Below, piece by piece: positions 52,759-62,942 of a stretch of 64,000 nucleotides of DNA (positions are counted from its first letter, which is position 1; each line of letters begins with the position of its first letter). The position numbers and the translations under genes are program-made. This DNA is from Streptococcus oralis subsp. tigurinus (lineage in GTDB: Bacteria > Bacillota > Bacilli > Lactobacillales > Streptococcaceae): NCBI RefSeq assembly GCF_002356415.1, contig NZ_AP018338.1, forward strand, positions 1,178,001-1,242,000, in the 5' to 3' direction. The notes under the pieces are model-generated. The model saw nothing but the letters and a program-made list of their open reading frames with translations. It did not search any database and had not been told where the DNA came from.

Positions 52759-53583
52759 TTACCATTTCTCTGCAAAAAATCGGAGACAGTCTGGTAAATT
52801 TTCCGACCAAGGGATTTCACTATGGATGGCACCAGACTGAACTTTCAAGACAAGATTATCCAAGCCTACTCCACCTGCAATCAAATCATGGTAATAGCGA
52901 AGCGATGAGTCGATATAGGCTTGCTTAATATTGCCAGCCATCAGGGTCTTGTCCGTATCGTCTGCTTCTTCTGTCCCTACATAGATGAAAATGCGCTGTT
53001 CAGGCGACAATTTCTTACGCTCAATGTAGCGGTTAAAGGCTTCTTGGTGAAGCCAGTTAGCAGATGAAAAGACACCTAGACAACCAATTCGATCTTGGTA
53101 CTCTAGTCCGATAAACTGGGTAATATTGCCTCCTAGAGACGAACCAATCATAGCTGTATGCTGGCGATCAGCTTTGGTTCGGTACGTTTCATCGATAAAA
53201 GGCTTGACCACCTCCATGACAAACTCGGCATACTCCACACCCTTACCACCAAACTGCTGGCCTGGGATAGGAGATTCTTGAAACTTCCAAGCCGCATACT
53301 CATTCATCCGTCCCATGCCGTCATTATCAATAGCAACAACAATCATGCGACTGATGTCTGGATTTCGTTTAATGGCTGGAATAATTTTCCAAGAGTGTCC
53401 GATATAAGACTCCTTGCTGTAAAAGACATTTTGCCCATCATGAAAGTAAACTACAGGATAAAAACGGTCTGTGTCCTTCTCGTAGTCCTTAGGCAGAAGA
53501 ACACGCACACGACGCTCCTTTCCTGTATAAGGAACCTTGAGTTTGTGTTCTTTCATTTTTAAGTAAAAGTAGGAATGATTCAT
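52759..53583 (-). CDS. Putative esterase (enterochelin-esterase-like fold)
   Basis: A 274-residue alpha/beta hydrolase. It has VRVLLPKDYEKDTDRFYPVV then VYFHDGQNVFYSKESY near residue 45, the nucleophile elbow AMIGSSLGGNITQFIG (GSSLG) near residue 145, and a C-terminal HSEIPWSENLP with the catalytic His. The fold is that of Fes/IroE-like esterases. No signal peptide. Start chosen at ATG 53583; the upstream TTG at 53607 lies only a few bases from the predicted transcription start. First gene of the trio. Confidence 0.87.
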   Translation of the reverse strand: MNHSYFYLKMKEHKLKVPYTGKERRVRVLLPKDYEKDTDRFYPVVYFHDGQNVFYSKESYIGHSWKIIPAIKRNPDISRMIVVAIDNDGMGRMNEYAAWKFQESPIPGQQFGGKGVEYAEFVMEVVKPFIDETYRTKADRQHTAMIGSSLGGNITQFIGLEYQDRIGCLGVFSSANWLHQEAFNRYIERKKLSPEQRIFIYVGTEEADDTDKTLMAGNIKQAYIDSSLRYYHDLIAGGVGLDNLVLKVQSGAIHSEIPWSENLPDCLRFFAEKW

Positions 53584-53618
53584 TGTCAGAAAACTCTCTA
53601 TATTCAAAATTTTATCTT

Positions 53619-53627
53619 ATTATACCA
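53619..53627 (-). promoter_or_regulatory. Extended -10 promoter of the esterase trio
   Basis: TGG then TATAAT on the minus strand (-10 at 53624-53619). Start near 53612 leaves about 29 bases to the ATG at 53583. Confidence 0.68.
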
Positions 53628-53719
53628 TAAAAATAGAAAAAAAGTCAGCAAATGTCCATTTTAAGGATAAATAACTAACTTTTTTCATTTGTTTTTCTGA
53701 ATTCTTCTGGGTTTTCTGA

Positions 53720-54934
53720 TTAAAGGAGATTGTCAATCAAGTTATCGACTTCATCTTTTTCAGCTTGAGGTGTAATCTCAGTAATCATGATACCAGCCAC
53801 TGCTCGCTCAACCAAACCTTCAACATCCATGCGTGCTTCATACTGCTCTGCATTCTTAATTTTAGGATTGGTCTTAGGACGATCAGGCGCAAAAATAGTA
53901 CAGCAGTCCTCAAAAGGTTGAATTGAAATTTCAAAGGTATCGATTTCCTGCGCGATATCAATGATTTCCAACTTGTCCATGGTAACCACGGGACGAATGA
54001 TTGGAGTGCTAGTCACAGCGTTGATAGTCTGCATGCTTTCCAAGGTCTGGCTGGCTACTTGACCAAGACTTTCCCCATTGATGATAACTAAACCATTTCT
54101 CACCTCACGAATACGGTCGGTAATGCGCATCATAAAACGACGTGTTAAGGTCATAAGGTAGGCTTCTGGCGCCTTAGCCTTGATTTCCTCTTGAATCTCT
54201 GTGAAAGGCACCTCGATAAACTGGATATTGCCCCCAAACTTGGTCAATTTACGAGTCAAATCTTGGGCTTTCTTAAGGGCACCAGGACTCGTGTATGGCG
54301 GACTGGCAAAGTGAACCGCCTCAATATCTACCCCTCGTTTAAGGGCTAGATAACCTGCTACAGGCGAGTCAATTCCTCCTGACAACATGAGCATCCCCTT
54401 ACCAGAAGTCCCCACAGGCAAGCCACCTGCTCCACGAATAGTTTCATAGGAAAGATAGGCCGCCTCCTCACGAATCTCCACCTGAAGATTGATATCAGGA
54501 TTTTTCATTTGAACTTGGACATTTGGAATTGCCTCAAATACAGCTCCACCAAGTGTTTGGTTGAGTTCACGACTATCGAGCTCAAAGTTGTGATCGCTAC
54601 GCTTACTAGAAATCTTAAAGGTCATGCCTTCCTTGTAGATATCTGTCATAATCTCTTGGACAGAAGACTTCAGAACTTCTACAGATTTTTCAACCTTATA
54701 TACTGGAGAAAAATTCTGAATCCCGAAGACTTGTTTAAGAGATTCTGCAACTGCTGTGTAGTCGGCTCCATTGAGGTAAACGTGGGCACGGTCGCGATCA
54801 GCAGTTACCTTAACTTGGGGATAGATGGACAAAACGCCCGAAATATTATTGCGAAGTTTATTGATGAAACGCATACGGTTTTTGCCCTTAGTTGACAACT
54901 CTCCGTAGCGAATCATAATTTCTGAATACTGCAT
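53720..54934 (-). CDS. thiI: tRNA 4-thiouridylation enzyme ThiI
   Basis: A 404-residue enzyme that adenylates U8 of tRNA for thiolation. Order: N-terminal ferredoxin-like and THUMP domain (about residues 1-165), then a PP-loop ATPase with [17 protein letters not shown] near residue 182. The protein ends without a rhodanese domain, as in Bacillus. ICDCC-like [13 protein letters not shown] near residue 340 holds conserved cysteines. It follows the cysteine desulfurase gene by eight bases; the pair forms a dedicated sulfur relay. Confidence 0.96.
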   Translation of the reverse strand: MQYSEIMIRYGELSTKGKNRMRFINKLRNNISGVLSIYPQVKVTADRDRAHVYLNGADYTAVAESLKQVFGIQNFSPVYKVEKSVEVLKSSVQEIMTDIYKEGMTFKISSKRSDHNFELDSRELNQTLGGAVFEAIPNVQVQMKNPDINLQVEIREEAAYLSYETIRGAGGLPVGTSGKGMLMLSGGIDSPVAGYLALKRGVDIEAVHFASPPYTSPGALKKAQDLTRKLTKFGGNIQFIEVPFTEIQEEIKAKAPEAYLMTLTRRFMMRITDRIREVRNGLVIINGESLGQVASQTLESMQTINAVTSTPIIRPVVTMDKLEIIDIAQEIDTFEISIQPFEDCCTIFAPDRPKTNPKIKNAEQYEARMDVEGLVERAVAGIMITEITPQAEKDEVDNLIDNLL

Positions 54935-54942
54935 GAATGCTC

Positions 54943-56085
54943 CTATCTTACTTTTCTAGTTTGATTGTAAATTAATTTTAGCTTGGTCAAAAACTGCTCA
55001 ACCTGACTCATATCATTTTCAAGGTCTAGGCTAAGACGCACAGCTGACTGGGCCTTATCTTTGTCCACTCCCATGGCAATCAAGGTTCCCGCAGGTTTTC
55101 CAGCCTTGGATGAACAAGCAGAGGTTGTGGAGATGAAAATATCATAGTCTTCAAAGGCGTGAACAATGACTTCACCACGAACACCCTTGATTCCAAAAGT
55201 CAGGATATGAGGGGCAAAGTCTTCCTCATCTGAAAAGACAAAAATATCTGGATAGTCCAAAAGCGCTTGGCGAATGACTGATTTCATCTGCCCTGCCTTA
55301 TTAGTAAAGATATCTAACTTTTCCATAGACAAACGGAGGGCCTTGGCTGTCGCTGCAATCCCTGCTACATTTTCAGTTGTCGAACGATAATCACGCTCTT
55401 GACCACCACCTGTCAAAAGAGGCGTAATTTTCTTACCAGACTTGATATAGACAAAGCCAACACCTCGGACACCATGAAATTTATGACTTGAGAAGGTCGC
55501 AAAATCTACACGATCTGTCAGATATTTTTCAGTCGGAATCTTAGCGAGTGCCTGAACTGCATCAACGTGGAAGGAAATAGTTGGCTTGTCTGCCAACAGT
55601 TCTGAGATGGCCTCAATAGGTTGAATAGATCCAATTTCGTTGTTTACTGCCATAATGGAGACGAGGGTCGTATCAGGTCGTATCAAAGCTCCTAGAGCCT
55701 CAACATCCACAAACCCTTTCTCATCAACTGGAGCAAAATCCACCTCAAAACCCTGACTTTTCAGCCAGAGGGCTGACTCCTTGACTGCTGGATGTTCAAT
55801 GGCTGATACGATGATGTGCTTGCCAAACTGGGCTTTTTCAAGGGCCACACCTTTGATGACCCAGTTATCCCCTTCTGTTCCTCCAGAAGTAAAGAAGATT
55901 TCATCACTCTTCTTGCCAATCAAATCTGCAATTTGCTGCCGGGAAGCATCTAAAATTCGTGTCGCCTGGTCTCCCAAATGATGGAGGCTAGAAGGATTTC
56001 CTACAATTTTCGAAGCGACCTGCGTATAGGTTTCAAGTGCTTCAGGATAAGGCTTGGTCGTTGCCGAATTATCAAAGTAGATCAT
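54943..56085 (-). CDS. Cysteine desulfurase (NifS/IscS-like, ThiI partner)
   Basis: A 380-residue PLP enzyme that moves sulfur from cysteine. It opens [18 protein letters not shown]; the PLP lysine is in [20 protein letters not shown] near residue 205; the catalytic cysteine is in [17 protein letters not shown] near residue 325. Class II-like short form used in tRNA thiolation rather than Fe-S assembly. Operon with thiI. Confidence 0.94.
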   Translation of the reverse strand: MIYFDNSATTKPYPEALETYTQVASKIVGNPSSLHHLGDQATRILDASRQQIADLIGKKSDEIFFTSGGTEGDNWVIKGVALEKAQFGKHIIVSAIEHPAVKESALWLKSQGFEVDFAPVDEKGFVDVEALGALIRPDTTLVSIMAVNNEIGSIQPIEAISELLADKPTISFHVDAVQALAKIPTEKYLTDRVDFATFSSHKFHGVRGVGFVYIKSGKKITPLLTGGGQERDYRSTTENVAGIAATAKALRLSMEKLDIFTNKAGQMKSVIRQALLDYPDIFVFSDEEDFAPHILTFGIKGVRGEVIVHAFEDYDIFISTTSACSSKAGKPAGTLIAMGVDKDKAQSAVRLSLDLENDMSQVEQFLTKLKLIYNQTRKVR

Positions 56086-56117
56086 GTTTTCTCACGCTTT
56101 CTAAAATCACTTCTTCT

Positions 56118-56146
56118 ATTGTATCATGAAACAAAGCTTGCGACAA
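56118..56146 (-). promoter_or_regulatory. Promoter of the desulfurase-thiI operon
   Basis: TTGTCG at 56146-56141, 17-base spacer, TACAAT at 56123-56118 on the minus strand. Confidence 0.68.
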
Positions 56147-56192
56147 GAAAGGGCAAGTCCTCTTTTTTTAAGATTTTTTTAAAGAAATGAGG

Positions 56193-56198
56193 TATAAT
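56193..56198 (+). promoter_or_regulatory. -10 box upstream of the Ser/Thr-rich membrane protein gene
   Basis: TATAAT at 56193-56198, 24 bases before the ATG; AAAGGAGAG is the ribosome site. The -35 is poor. Confidence 0.55.
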
Positions 56199-56222
56199 AA
56201 ATCATAATTAAAGGAGAGTATC

Positions 56223-56648
56223 ATGTCTAACTATCATAGAACTTCAAAACCAAAAACAGAACACATCAAAAAGGGATTTACTGTCTTTCAAAAAACGATT
56301 GCTACCATCGGTAGTATCCTTGGCCTAATCACCGCTACTATCACTATCATGAACGCCATGGATAATAGCAAAAACAATAAAAAAGAACCGACGACAACCC
56401 AAACAACTGTTGTCAAGGAAATTCAAAAAGAAGCCCCTCAGGAGAATACTACTCCTAACAAGGACAACACTTCCACTAAAGAAAATACCTCGCAGGAAGA
56501 AACTCCTCAATCCAATAAAAAGGAAGAGAAAAAAGAAGAGAAGAAAACAACAACTCAGGATTCTTCTACACCTTCCTCAACAAAAGAAACAACTGATAGT
56601 GGAAACTCGTCCAAAACGACTAGTTCCGAAAACAAAAGCAATCAATAA
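56223..56648 (+). CDS. Small membrane-anchored protein with Ser/Thr/Lys/Glu-rich tail
   Basis: A 141-residue protein of unknown function. The basic N-terminus (about 1-25) precedes one hydrophobic helix (about residues 27-46, TIATIGSILGLITATITIMN). The remaining 95 residues are almost only Thr, Ser, Lys, Glu, Gln and Asn and are predicted disordered, with (KEEK)-like blocks. With a basic N-terminus inside, the tail would face the wall. No LPXTG is present. It is convergent with ftsK and shares its terminator. Confidence 0.8.
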   Translation: MSNYHRTSKPKTEHIKKGFTVFQKTIATIGSILGLITATITIMNAMDNSKNNKKEPTTTQTTVVKEIQKEAPQENTTPNKDNTSTKENTSQEETPQSNKKEEKKEEKKTTTQDSSTPSSTKETTDSGNSSKTTSSENKSNQ

Positions 56649-56653
56649 CTACT

Positions 56654-56693
56654 AAAATAGCTTCCTTCCAGCTTTGGAAAGAAGCTATTTTTT
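56654..56693. terminator. Bidirectional terminator between the small membrane protein gene and ftsK
   Basis: Long stem AAATAGCTTC/GAAGCTATTT with inner TTCCA/TGGAA, T-run after and A-run before. It overlaps the ftsK stop codon. Confidence 0.88.
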
Positions 56694-58998
56694 ATTGTTG
56701 CAATACTTTTCGTGGTTTGGTTCCCTCAGCTGGACCGATGACACCTGCCATTTCGAGTTCTTCCATAAGGCGGGTCGCACGGTTAAATCCAACCGACAAA
56801 CGACGCTGAATCATAGAGGCACTAGCTTTCTGCGTCTCGATAACCAGAGCCTTAGCTTCTGCAAAGAGCGGATCGCCACCAGCTTCACCATCTGAAAATT
56901 CACCGTCATTTTCAGAAACCTCACCTGGATCAAAACTCTCATCGTAGTCCGCATCCGCCTGAGCCTTGATGAAGTTTACGATGCGTTCAACATCATCATC
57001 CGAGATAAAGGATCCTTGCAGACGGACTGGGTGATTTTCATCGATTGGTTTAAAGAGCATGTCTCCTCGACCGAGCAATTTTTCTGCTCCATTCTCATCC
57101 AATATGGTTCGTGAATCTGTGCCTGATGAAACTGCAAAAGCCACACGAGATGGGACATTGGCCTTGATGAGACCAGAGATGACATCAACCGATGGACGTT
57201 GCGTTGCGAGAATCATGTGAATCCCTGCGGCACGCGCCTTCTGTCCGAGACGAATGATGGCATCTTCCACTTCCTTGCTAGCCACCATCATGAGGTCTGC
57301 CAACTCATCAACAATGACAACAATCAAAGGCAGCGGTACTTGTTTGTACTCAGATTGACTATTAAATTCCTCAACCTTGGCATTGTAACCAGCAATATTT
57401 CGTACTCCAACCTTAGCAAAGAGTTCGTAACGATTTTCCATCTCATCCACAACCTTTTGCAGGGCCTTGCTGGCCTTGCGTGGATTGGTCACAACTGGAA
57501 TCAAAAGGTGAGGAATGTCGTTGTAAACGGATAACTCAACCATCTTAGGATCGACCATCATAAACTTGACCTGGTCGGGTCTTGCTTTCATGAGAATGCT
57601 CGCGATAATACCGTTAACTGCAACCGACTTCCCTGATCCTGTCGAACCTGCAACGAGTAGGTGGGGCATCTTGGAAAGGTCAAAGGTGCGAGCAGTTCCA
57701 TTGACCGCCTTACCTAGAGGAATTTCGAGGAGATTTTCTGGTTTAGTTTGAGACTGTTCCCAGAGTTCACGGAAGGAAACGGTCGCAATCTCAGAGTTGG
57801 GTACTTCAATTCCGACTAAGGATTTACCAGGGATCGGAGCCTCAATCCGAACATCCTTGGCTGCCAGAGCTAGCGCTAAGTCGTCTGCCAGATTGGAAAT
57901 GCGGTTAACCCGTACACCAACGGCTGGCTTGACTTCATACTTAGTTACTGATGGGCCGATTTCAGCCCGTTCAACCGTTACCTTGATACCAAAGCTGGCA
58001 AAGGTTTCTTCTAAGATTTTGATATTTTCTCGAACAATCTTCTTTTCCTTGGACTGATCTTTGGGTTTATCTGGCGCAAAGAGTTGCAAGCTTGGCAGCT
58101 TGTATTCAAGGGCTTCCTTAGCAGAAAAATCAACCTGCACCTCTTCATCCTCAAAATCTTCTTTCTCGTCTGGAACTTCAACGTCAGCTTGAGGGAGGAT
58201 AATCTCGGGTTCACTCCATTCTTTTTCAGGAATTGGTGGAAGATCATAGTCTGGAACTTCTGGTAAGATTTCTCCAGTTTCAGGATCTACAGAAGGAAGC
58301 GGTAGTGCATCCTGTTCTTCTTGTTCTCTCTTGATTCTTGCTGCTTCTTCAGCTTCTTGACGAGCCTTATCTTCTTCTCTCTTGATGAAGCGTTCCTGTT
58401 TTCTCTGTTCCTGTTTTTCCATGAAGGATCTGAACTGAGCTCCAATAAAGGCCGCAACATCATAAATAGACCAAGGACTGACCAAGAGAGCCCCAACTAG
58501 AATCAAAAGAACTCCAATAAAGTACGATCCGATATTGGAGAAAAGAAAGGATATGGGGATGTAAAGTCCAACACCTAGCAGACCTCCACCAGCAAAGCTA
58601 GTCACCCGGATACCAGTCAGATCCGTCATAACTTGAGCCAAGGTCCCTTTTAGAACTGACTGCTCCAAACCAAACTTCCAGACAAGATAGGCCTCAAAAA
58701 TCAAGAGCAAGCCAGCGAAGATACAGAGAAATCCTGACAGAAGCCCCTCTTGCTTGCGTATCCATTTAAAAAGAAAAAGATAGATGAGGAGGCCGCCTAT
58801 AGCCACATAGGCTAAACTTCCGACTAACAGTCGAATGAGATTATAAAGGGTGATACCCGCAGCACCAAGCTTGAGAGCTGCAATAATCAACAATAAGGCA
58901 ATTCCTAAGGAAATCAACATCCTCTGGATAGCCTGTTTTCTTTCGAGTTCTGCTTTAGACGGTCTCCGTCTTGTTTTACTTATATTTTTGTTTGCCAT
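56692..58998 (-). CDS. ftsK: DNA translocase FtsK/SpoIIIE
   Basis: A 768-residue septal DNA pump for chromosome segregation. Four membrane helices lie within about residues 25-190. A Glu/Lys/Pro-rich linker follows (about 195-300). The motor has Walker [15 protein letters not shown] near residue 435, Walker [15 protein letters not shown] near residue 525, and [12 protein letters not shown]. The gamma winged helix ends the protein ([20 protein letters not shown]). I start at ATG 58998, the MANKN start; an extension upstream would precede the promoter. The extended -10 lies six bases before the ATG, so the mRNA looks leaderless. Confidence 0.95.
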   Translation of the reverse strand: MANKNISKTRRRPSKAELERKQAIQRMLISLGIALLLIIAALKLGAAGITLYNLIRLLVGSLAYVAIGGLLIYLFLFKWIRKQEGLLSGFLCIFAGLLLIFEAYLVWKFGLEQSVLKGTLAQVMTDLTGIRVTSFAGGGLLGVGLYIPISFLFSNIGSYFIGVLLILVGALLVSPWSIYDVAAFIGAQFRSFMEKQEQRKQERFIKREEDKARQEAEEAARIKREQEEQDALPLPSVDPETGEILPEVPDYDLPPIPEKEWSEPEIILPQADVEVPDEKEDFEDEEVQVDFSAKEALEYKLPSLQLFAPDKPKDQSKEKKIVRENIKILEETFASFGIKVTVERAEIGPSVTKYEVKPAVGVRVNRISNLADDLALALAAKDVRIEAPIPGKSLVGIEVPNSEIATVSFRELWEQSQTKPENLLEIPLGKAVNGTARTFDLSKMPHLLVAGSTGSGKSVAVNGIIASILMKARPDQVKFMMVDPKMVELSVYNDIPHLLIPVVTNPRKASKALQKVVDEMENRYELFAKVGVRNIAGYNAKVEEFNSQSEYKQVPLPLIVVIVDELADLMMVASKEVEDAIIRLGQKARAAGIHMILATQRPSVDVISGLIKANVPSRVAFAVSSGTDSRTILDENGAEKLLGRGDMLFKPIDENHPVRLQGSFISDDDVERIVNFIKAQADADYDESFDPGEVSENDGEFSDGEAGGDPLFAEAKALVIETQKASASMIQRRLSVGFNRATRLMEELEMAGVIGPAEGTKPRKVLQQ

Positions 58999-59004
58999 AT
59001 TTCT

Positions 59005-59013
59005 ATTATACCA
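59005..59013 (-). promoter_or_regulatory. Extended -10 promoter of ftsK predicting a leaderless mRNA
   Basis: TGG then TATAAT on the minus strand (-10 at 59010-59005). Six bases (AGAAAT) separate it from the ATG at 58998. No ribosome site exists between. Confidence 0.68.
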
Positions 59014-59129
59014 TATTTCAGAAACATCTAGAGAAATCAAAAAAATGACTGCATCTACTAGACACAATCATCTTTCGTTGATATTTCTGAATTTTCTATT
59101 CTATATGATTTTTCAACAACCTTGTCTCA

Positions 59130-59918
59130 CTACTTCTTCAAAAATCTAATTGCTGATTTTCTTGCCTTCTCAATCTTTTCGATTTCCAACTTCTCTACAG
59201 CAGATGTAGGAATCCATTTTTTCCCAAATAAAACTTGAGCTGCTTCTATCATCAGAGCACAAGCCAGAAAGTCCTTTTCTTCTGGAATCGCCTCTCGAAA
59301 CAAATCCTTCGTTTTCTCCATCAAGACTTCTTTTTCAATTTGATGAAAAGATAATTGCATCAAACTACTGGCAGACCAGGCACGACAAAGTGCATCTGGG
59401 TCAGTCAAGAGATGTTGCCCTAAGATTTCTATCTCACTTATTGAACCAATCCAACCTAGGGCAATGATTAGCTTTCTACGATTCGAAGCTTCTGAACTAG
59501 GTAAAAGAGAGATTAGAACGGGAAGTACTTGCTTGCAAGAAGATGCATAAAAATCTCTATGTCTTACTTTGGAAAGGATTTTCGCTAGGAAATAAACAAT
59601 TAAAATGCGTTGACTCTCATCTTCCTCTTGATTGAGAGTCCCCAAAAGATAGTCTATTCCCTCCTGCCCATGCTGGTCAAAACTTGCTTCAAAATTTAGG
59701 TCAGTTCCTTCCTCCCAATCGTTGCAAATGAGTTCAAAATGAAAGGCAATTTCTGGGCTCCTACCTAAATCAGCTATAAAATGAATTCGTTTAGAATCAG
59801 GAAAATCTTCCTCCACCAAGCTGGCATAGGTTCCTTGTAACGCTTCTTTTGTAAGACTTTTGCGACCGAACTGTTCCTTCTCTAGTTTGTCGATTCCTTC
59901 TTTTCTAGAATCACTCAT
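59130..59918 (-). CDS. HEAT-repeat-like protein of unknown function
   Basis: A 262-residue all-helical cytoplasmic protein. Several helix pairs have a HEAT pattern: GIDYLLGTLNQEEDESQRIL, SNRRKLIIALGWIGSISEIE and DPDALCRAWSASSLMQLSFH (about residues 85-200). Such repeats bind proteins; no catalytic motif is seen. Monocistronic between ftsK and the fru operon. AGAGGAGA ribosome site and TATAAT about 90 bases upstream. Confidence 0.7.
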   Translation of the reverse strand: MSDSRKEGIDKLEKEQFGRKSLTKEALQGTYASLVEEDFPDSKRIHFIADLGRSPEIAFHFELICNDWEEGTDLNFEASFDQHGQEGIDYLLGTLNQEEDESQRILIVYFLAKILSKVRHRDFYASSCKQVLPVLISLLPSSEASNRRKLIIALGWIGSISEIEILGQHLLTDPDALCRAWSASSLMQLSFHQIEKEVLMEKTKDLFREAIPEEKDFLACALMIEAAQVLFGKKWIPTSAVEKLEIEKIEKARKSAIRFLKK

Positions 59919-60030
59919 GACACTTATCTCCTCTAAGATATTTGTAGAACTTCAGCATTCTATCATTTAAATTCTCTAAGATTTACCTCTATTATATCAC
60001 TTTGAAGACCGTTCTCCCTAACTCCATCAT

Positions 60031-60065
60031 CAAAAAATGACTGCCCACTTTCGTGTTCAGTCATT
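60031..60065 (-). terminator. Terminator of the fru operon
   Basis: Stem AATGACTG/CAGTCATT, about 14-base loop containing CAC/GTG, followed by TTTTG on the minus strand. Confidence 0.82.
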
Positions 60066-60078
60066 TGAGTATTTGTGA

Positions 60079-62034
60079 TTATTTTTCTAATGGTTTACGA
60101 AGGTAACCATAAACCACACCACTTACAATTGCGCCTACCAAGACAGAGGCAAGGTAAAGAAGGGCATTTGAAGTTAGGGCGATAACGAAGATTCCTCCGT
60201 GTGGTGCCATGAGTTTGATACCTGCAAGACCAACGAGTCCACCTGCTACTGCCGATCCAAGGATGAAACTTGGAATCGCACGAGCTGGGTCAGCTGCACC
60301 AAAAGGAATCGCTCCCTCAGTGATGAATGACAAGCCCATGATGATGTTTGTCAAACCAGAGTTGCGTTCTTCTTTGCTAAATTTGTCTTTGAAAAGAAGA
60401 GTTGCGACAAAGATTGCAAGTGGAGGCACCATTCCTCCAGCCATAACTGCTGCCATGGCTACAGAACCGCCTGAAGAAACAGTCGCTGCAAGCGTACCTG
60501 TACCAAAGACATAGGCTGCTTTATTGACAGGTCCACCCATGTCGACAGCCATCATACCACCAAGAACGATACCGAGAAGGACCGCTGAGCCTCCTCCAAG
60601 TCCGCCTAGGAAGTCATTCATAGCAGTGTTAATTGCTGCCATTGGGATGTTAACAGCCAACATGACAAATCCTGTCAAGATTGTTCCAAGAAGTGGCAAG
60701 AGAAGAATTGATTTAGCACCCTCAAGTGAACGAGGAACTTTAACGTATTTCTTGATAGCAAGAACTAAAGCACCTGCGATAAATCCACCAACAAGGGCAC
60801 CTAGGAAACCAGATGAGACACCTGCAAGTGTTGAAGTTGCTTCACCACCAGCTGCATAAGGGATTTTACCAAAAGCAAAACCTTCTTTAGCAATAGCACC
60901 AGCCACGAAACCAGCTACCAAACCTGGTTTTTCAGCGATAGAGTAAGCTACATATCCTGCAAAAACTGGAAGCATCAAACCAAAGGCTGCTCCACCAATT
61001 TTCATGAACATGGAAGCGAGCTCATGGTAGGATCCGAGATTGCCAAGACTATCCTGTGGCACACCAAAAGCTCCGTCGATCAAGAAAGCAAGGGCAATCA
61101 TGATACCACCACCGATAACGAATGGCAACATTTGAGATACACCACTCATCAAGTGTTTGTAGAAAGCACCACCAACACTTTGTTTTTCATTAGATGCTGT
61201 TGAAGCTTGTGCTCCATTAGCAGCATGATAAACTTCAGCATTTCCAGAAAGGGCCAAGTTGATCAATTCTTCTGTCTTGCGGATACCGTCTGCTACTGGA
61301 CGATTTACCAATGGTTTGCCATCGAAACGATCCATATCAACTGCTTTATCTGCAGCGATGATAACAGCTTTAGCCTTGCGGATATCCTCCGCTGTCAATT
61401 GATTACCGACACCACTAGCACCGTTGGTTTCAACCTTGATACCAACACCCATCTCAGCAGCCACTTTTTGAAGGGCTTCTTGGGCCATATAAGTGTGGGC
61501 GATACCTGTTGTACAAGCTGTAACTGCTACGATAAAGTCACCAGATTCATTGGCAGGTGCTTGAACAGGCTCCTCAGCTTTTTCTGAAGCTTGGTTAAAG
61601 AGTTCAATAACTTGATCTGCAGATGTTACTTGACGAAGTTTGTCAGCGAAACCGTCTTTCATCAAGTATTGTGACAATTCTGCCAAGGCTGCCAAGTGAG
61701 TATCATTGGCACCTTCTGGAGCAGCAATCATGAAGAAGAGGTCTGTTGGTTGCCCATCCAAGCTTTCGTAGTCAACACCCTTATTTGACTTAGCAAAGAG
61801 AACCGTTGCTTCTTTGACAGCAGAGTTTTTACTGTGGGGCATAGCAATTCCGTCACCCAGACCAGTAGAAGTCAGAGCTTCACGCGCCAAAATGCCTTCT
61901 TTAAAGGTTTCAAAATCCGTCACATAACCGTGATCTACCAAGCTATGAATCATCTCTTCGATGACAGCTGTTTTTTCAGTCGCCTGCAAATCCAGCAACA
62001 TGACATCTTTTCTCAATAGGTCTTGAATTTTCAT
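60079..62034 (-). CDS. fruA: Fructose PTS enzyme IIABC
   Basis: A 651-residue fructose permease that phosphorylates fructose to fructose 1-phosphate. Domain order: EIIA (about 1-150, phospho-His in GIAMPHSKNSAV), EIIB (about 168-270, phospho-Cys in VTACTTGIAHTYMA), EIIC (about 290-650, about ten helices; GGIMIALAFLIDGAFG). Last gene of fruR-fruK-fruA, overlapping fruK by four bases. Confidence 0.96.
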   Translation of the reverse strand: MKIQDLLRKDVMLLDLQATEKTAVIEEMIHSLVDHGYVTDFETFKEGILAREALTSTGLGDGIAMPHSKNSAVKEATVLFAKSNKGVDYESLDGQPTDLFFMIAAPEGANDTHLAALAELSQYLMKDGFADKLRQVTSADQVIELFNQASEKAEEPVQAPANESGDFIVAVTACTTGIAHTYMAQEALQKVAAEMGVGIKVETNGASGVGNQLTAEDIRKAKAVIIAADKAVDMDRFDGKPLVNRPVADGIRKTEELINLALSGNAEVYHAANGAQASTASNEKQSVGGAFYKHLMSGVSQMLPFVIGGGIMIALAFLIDGAFGVPQDSLGNLGSYHELASMFMKIGGAAFGLMLPVFAGYVAYSIAEKPGLVAGFVAGAIAKEGFAFGKIPYAAGGEATSTLAGVSSGFLGALVGGFIAGALVLAIKKYVKVPRSLEGAKSILLLPLLGTILTGFVMLAVNIPMAAINTAMNDFLGGLGGGSAVLLGIVLGGMMAVDMGGPVNKAAYVFGTGTLAATVSSGGSVAMAAVMAGGMVPPLAIFVATLLFKDKFSKEERNSGLTNIIMGLSFITEGAIPFGAADPARAIPSFILGSAVAGGLVGLAGIKLMAPHGGIFVIALTSNALLYLASVLVGAIVSGVVYGYLRKPLEK

Positions 62035-62942
62035 CGTTTTTCTACCTCAACTTTTTCATATGTTTCTTTAATAAATTCCGCTGTTGCCAAGTCATCCGAG
62101 AAGGTAGTTGCTGTTCCACAAGCTACTCCCCACTTGAAGGCTTCTACTGCATCTTTAGATTTGACAAATTCACCTGTAAATCCAGCAACCATAGAGTCAC
62201 CAGCTCCCACTGAATTTTTGACTGTTCCCTTGATAGGTTTTGCGAAGTATGCTCCCTCAGATGTGACAAGAAGGGCACCGTCACCAGCCATGGAGATAAT
62301 GACGTTTTGAGCTCCTTTGGCCAGTAACTGACGAGCATAGTTCTCGATTTCATCTAAACTTTCGAGTTTCACTCCAAAGATAGCTCCAAGCTCGTGATTG
62401 TTTGGTTTAACCAAAAGTGGTTGGTAGTCCAAACTATCAATCAAGGTCTGTCCTTCAAAGTCACAAACCACTTGCGCACCAGTCTGGCGTGTCAAGGCAA
62501 TCAAATCTTTGTAAATAACATTACCTAGGTTCTTAGCACTCGAACCCGCAAACACAACCGTATCATCTGCTGTCAGACTAGACAAAATAGCTTTCAATTC
62601 TTCTAGCTGAGCCGGTTCAACATTAGGACCCGTTCCGTTGATTTCTGTTTCTTGGTCTGCTTTGATTTTAACATTAATACGAGTATCTTCTGCTACTTGG
62701 ACAAAACGAGTCTCGATTTCTTCCTCTGCCAAAGTATCTGTGATAAATTTACCAGTAAATCCTCCGATAAATCCAGTCGCAGTATTAGGAATATCCAAAC
62801 GTTTCAAAACACGACTGACATTGATTCCTTTCCCACCAGCAAACTTATCATCACTGTCCATACGATTGACACTACCGACTTGAACTTGGTCCAAGCGCAC
62901 GATATAGTCAATGGATGGATTGAGTGTGACTGTATAAATCAT
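62031..62942 (-). CDS. fruK: 1-phosphofructokinase
   Basis: A 303-residue PfkB/ribokinase-fold enzyme that converts fructose 1-phosphate to fructose 1,6-bisphosphate. N-terminal MIYTVTLNPSIDYIVRLDQV is diagnostic. SDDKFAGGKGINVSRVLKRL near residue 30 is the PfkB signature 1 and VKNSVGAGDSMVAGFTGE near residue 240 has the catalytic Asp. Overlaps fruR and fruA by four bases each (ATGA). Confidence 0.97.
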   Translation of the reverse strand: MIYTVTLNPSIDYIVRLDQVQVGSVNRMDSDDKFAGGKGINVSRVLKRLDIPNTATGFIGGFTGKFITDTLAEEEIETRFVQVAEDTRINVKIKADQETEINGTGPNVEPAQLEELKAILSSLTADDTVVFAGSSAKNLGNVIYKDLIALTRQTGAQVVCDFEGQTLIDSLDYQPLLVKPNNHELGAIFGVKLESLDEIENYARQLLAKGAQNVIISMAGDGALLVTSEGAYFAKPIKGTVKNSVGAGDSMVAGFTGEFVKSKDAVEAFKWGVACGTATTFSDDLATAEFIKETYEKVEVEKR

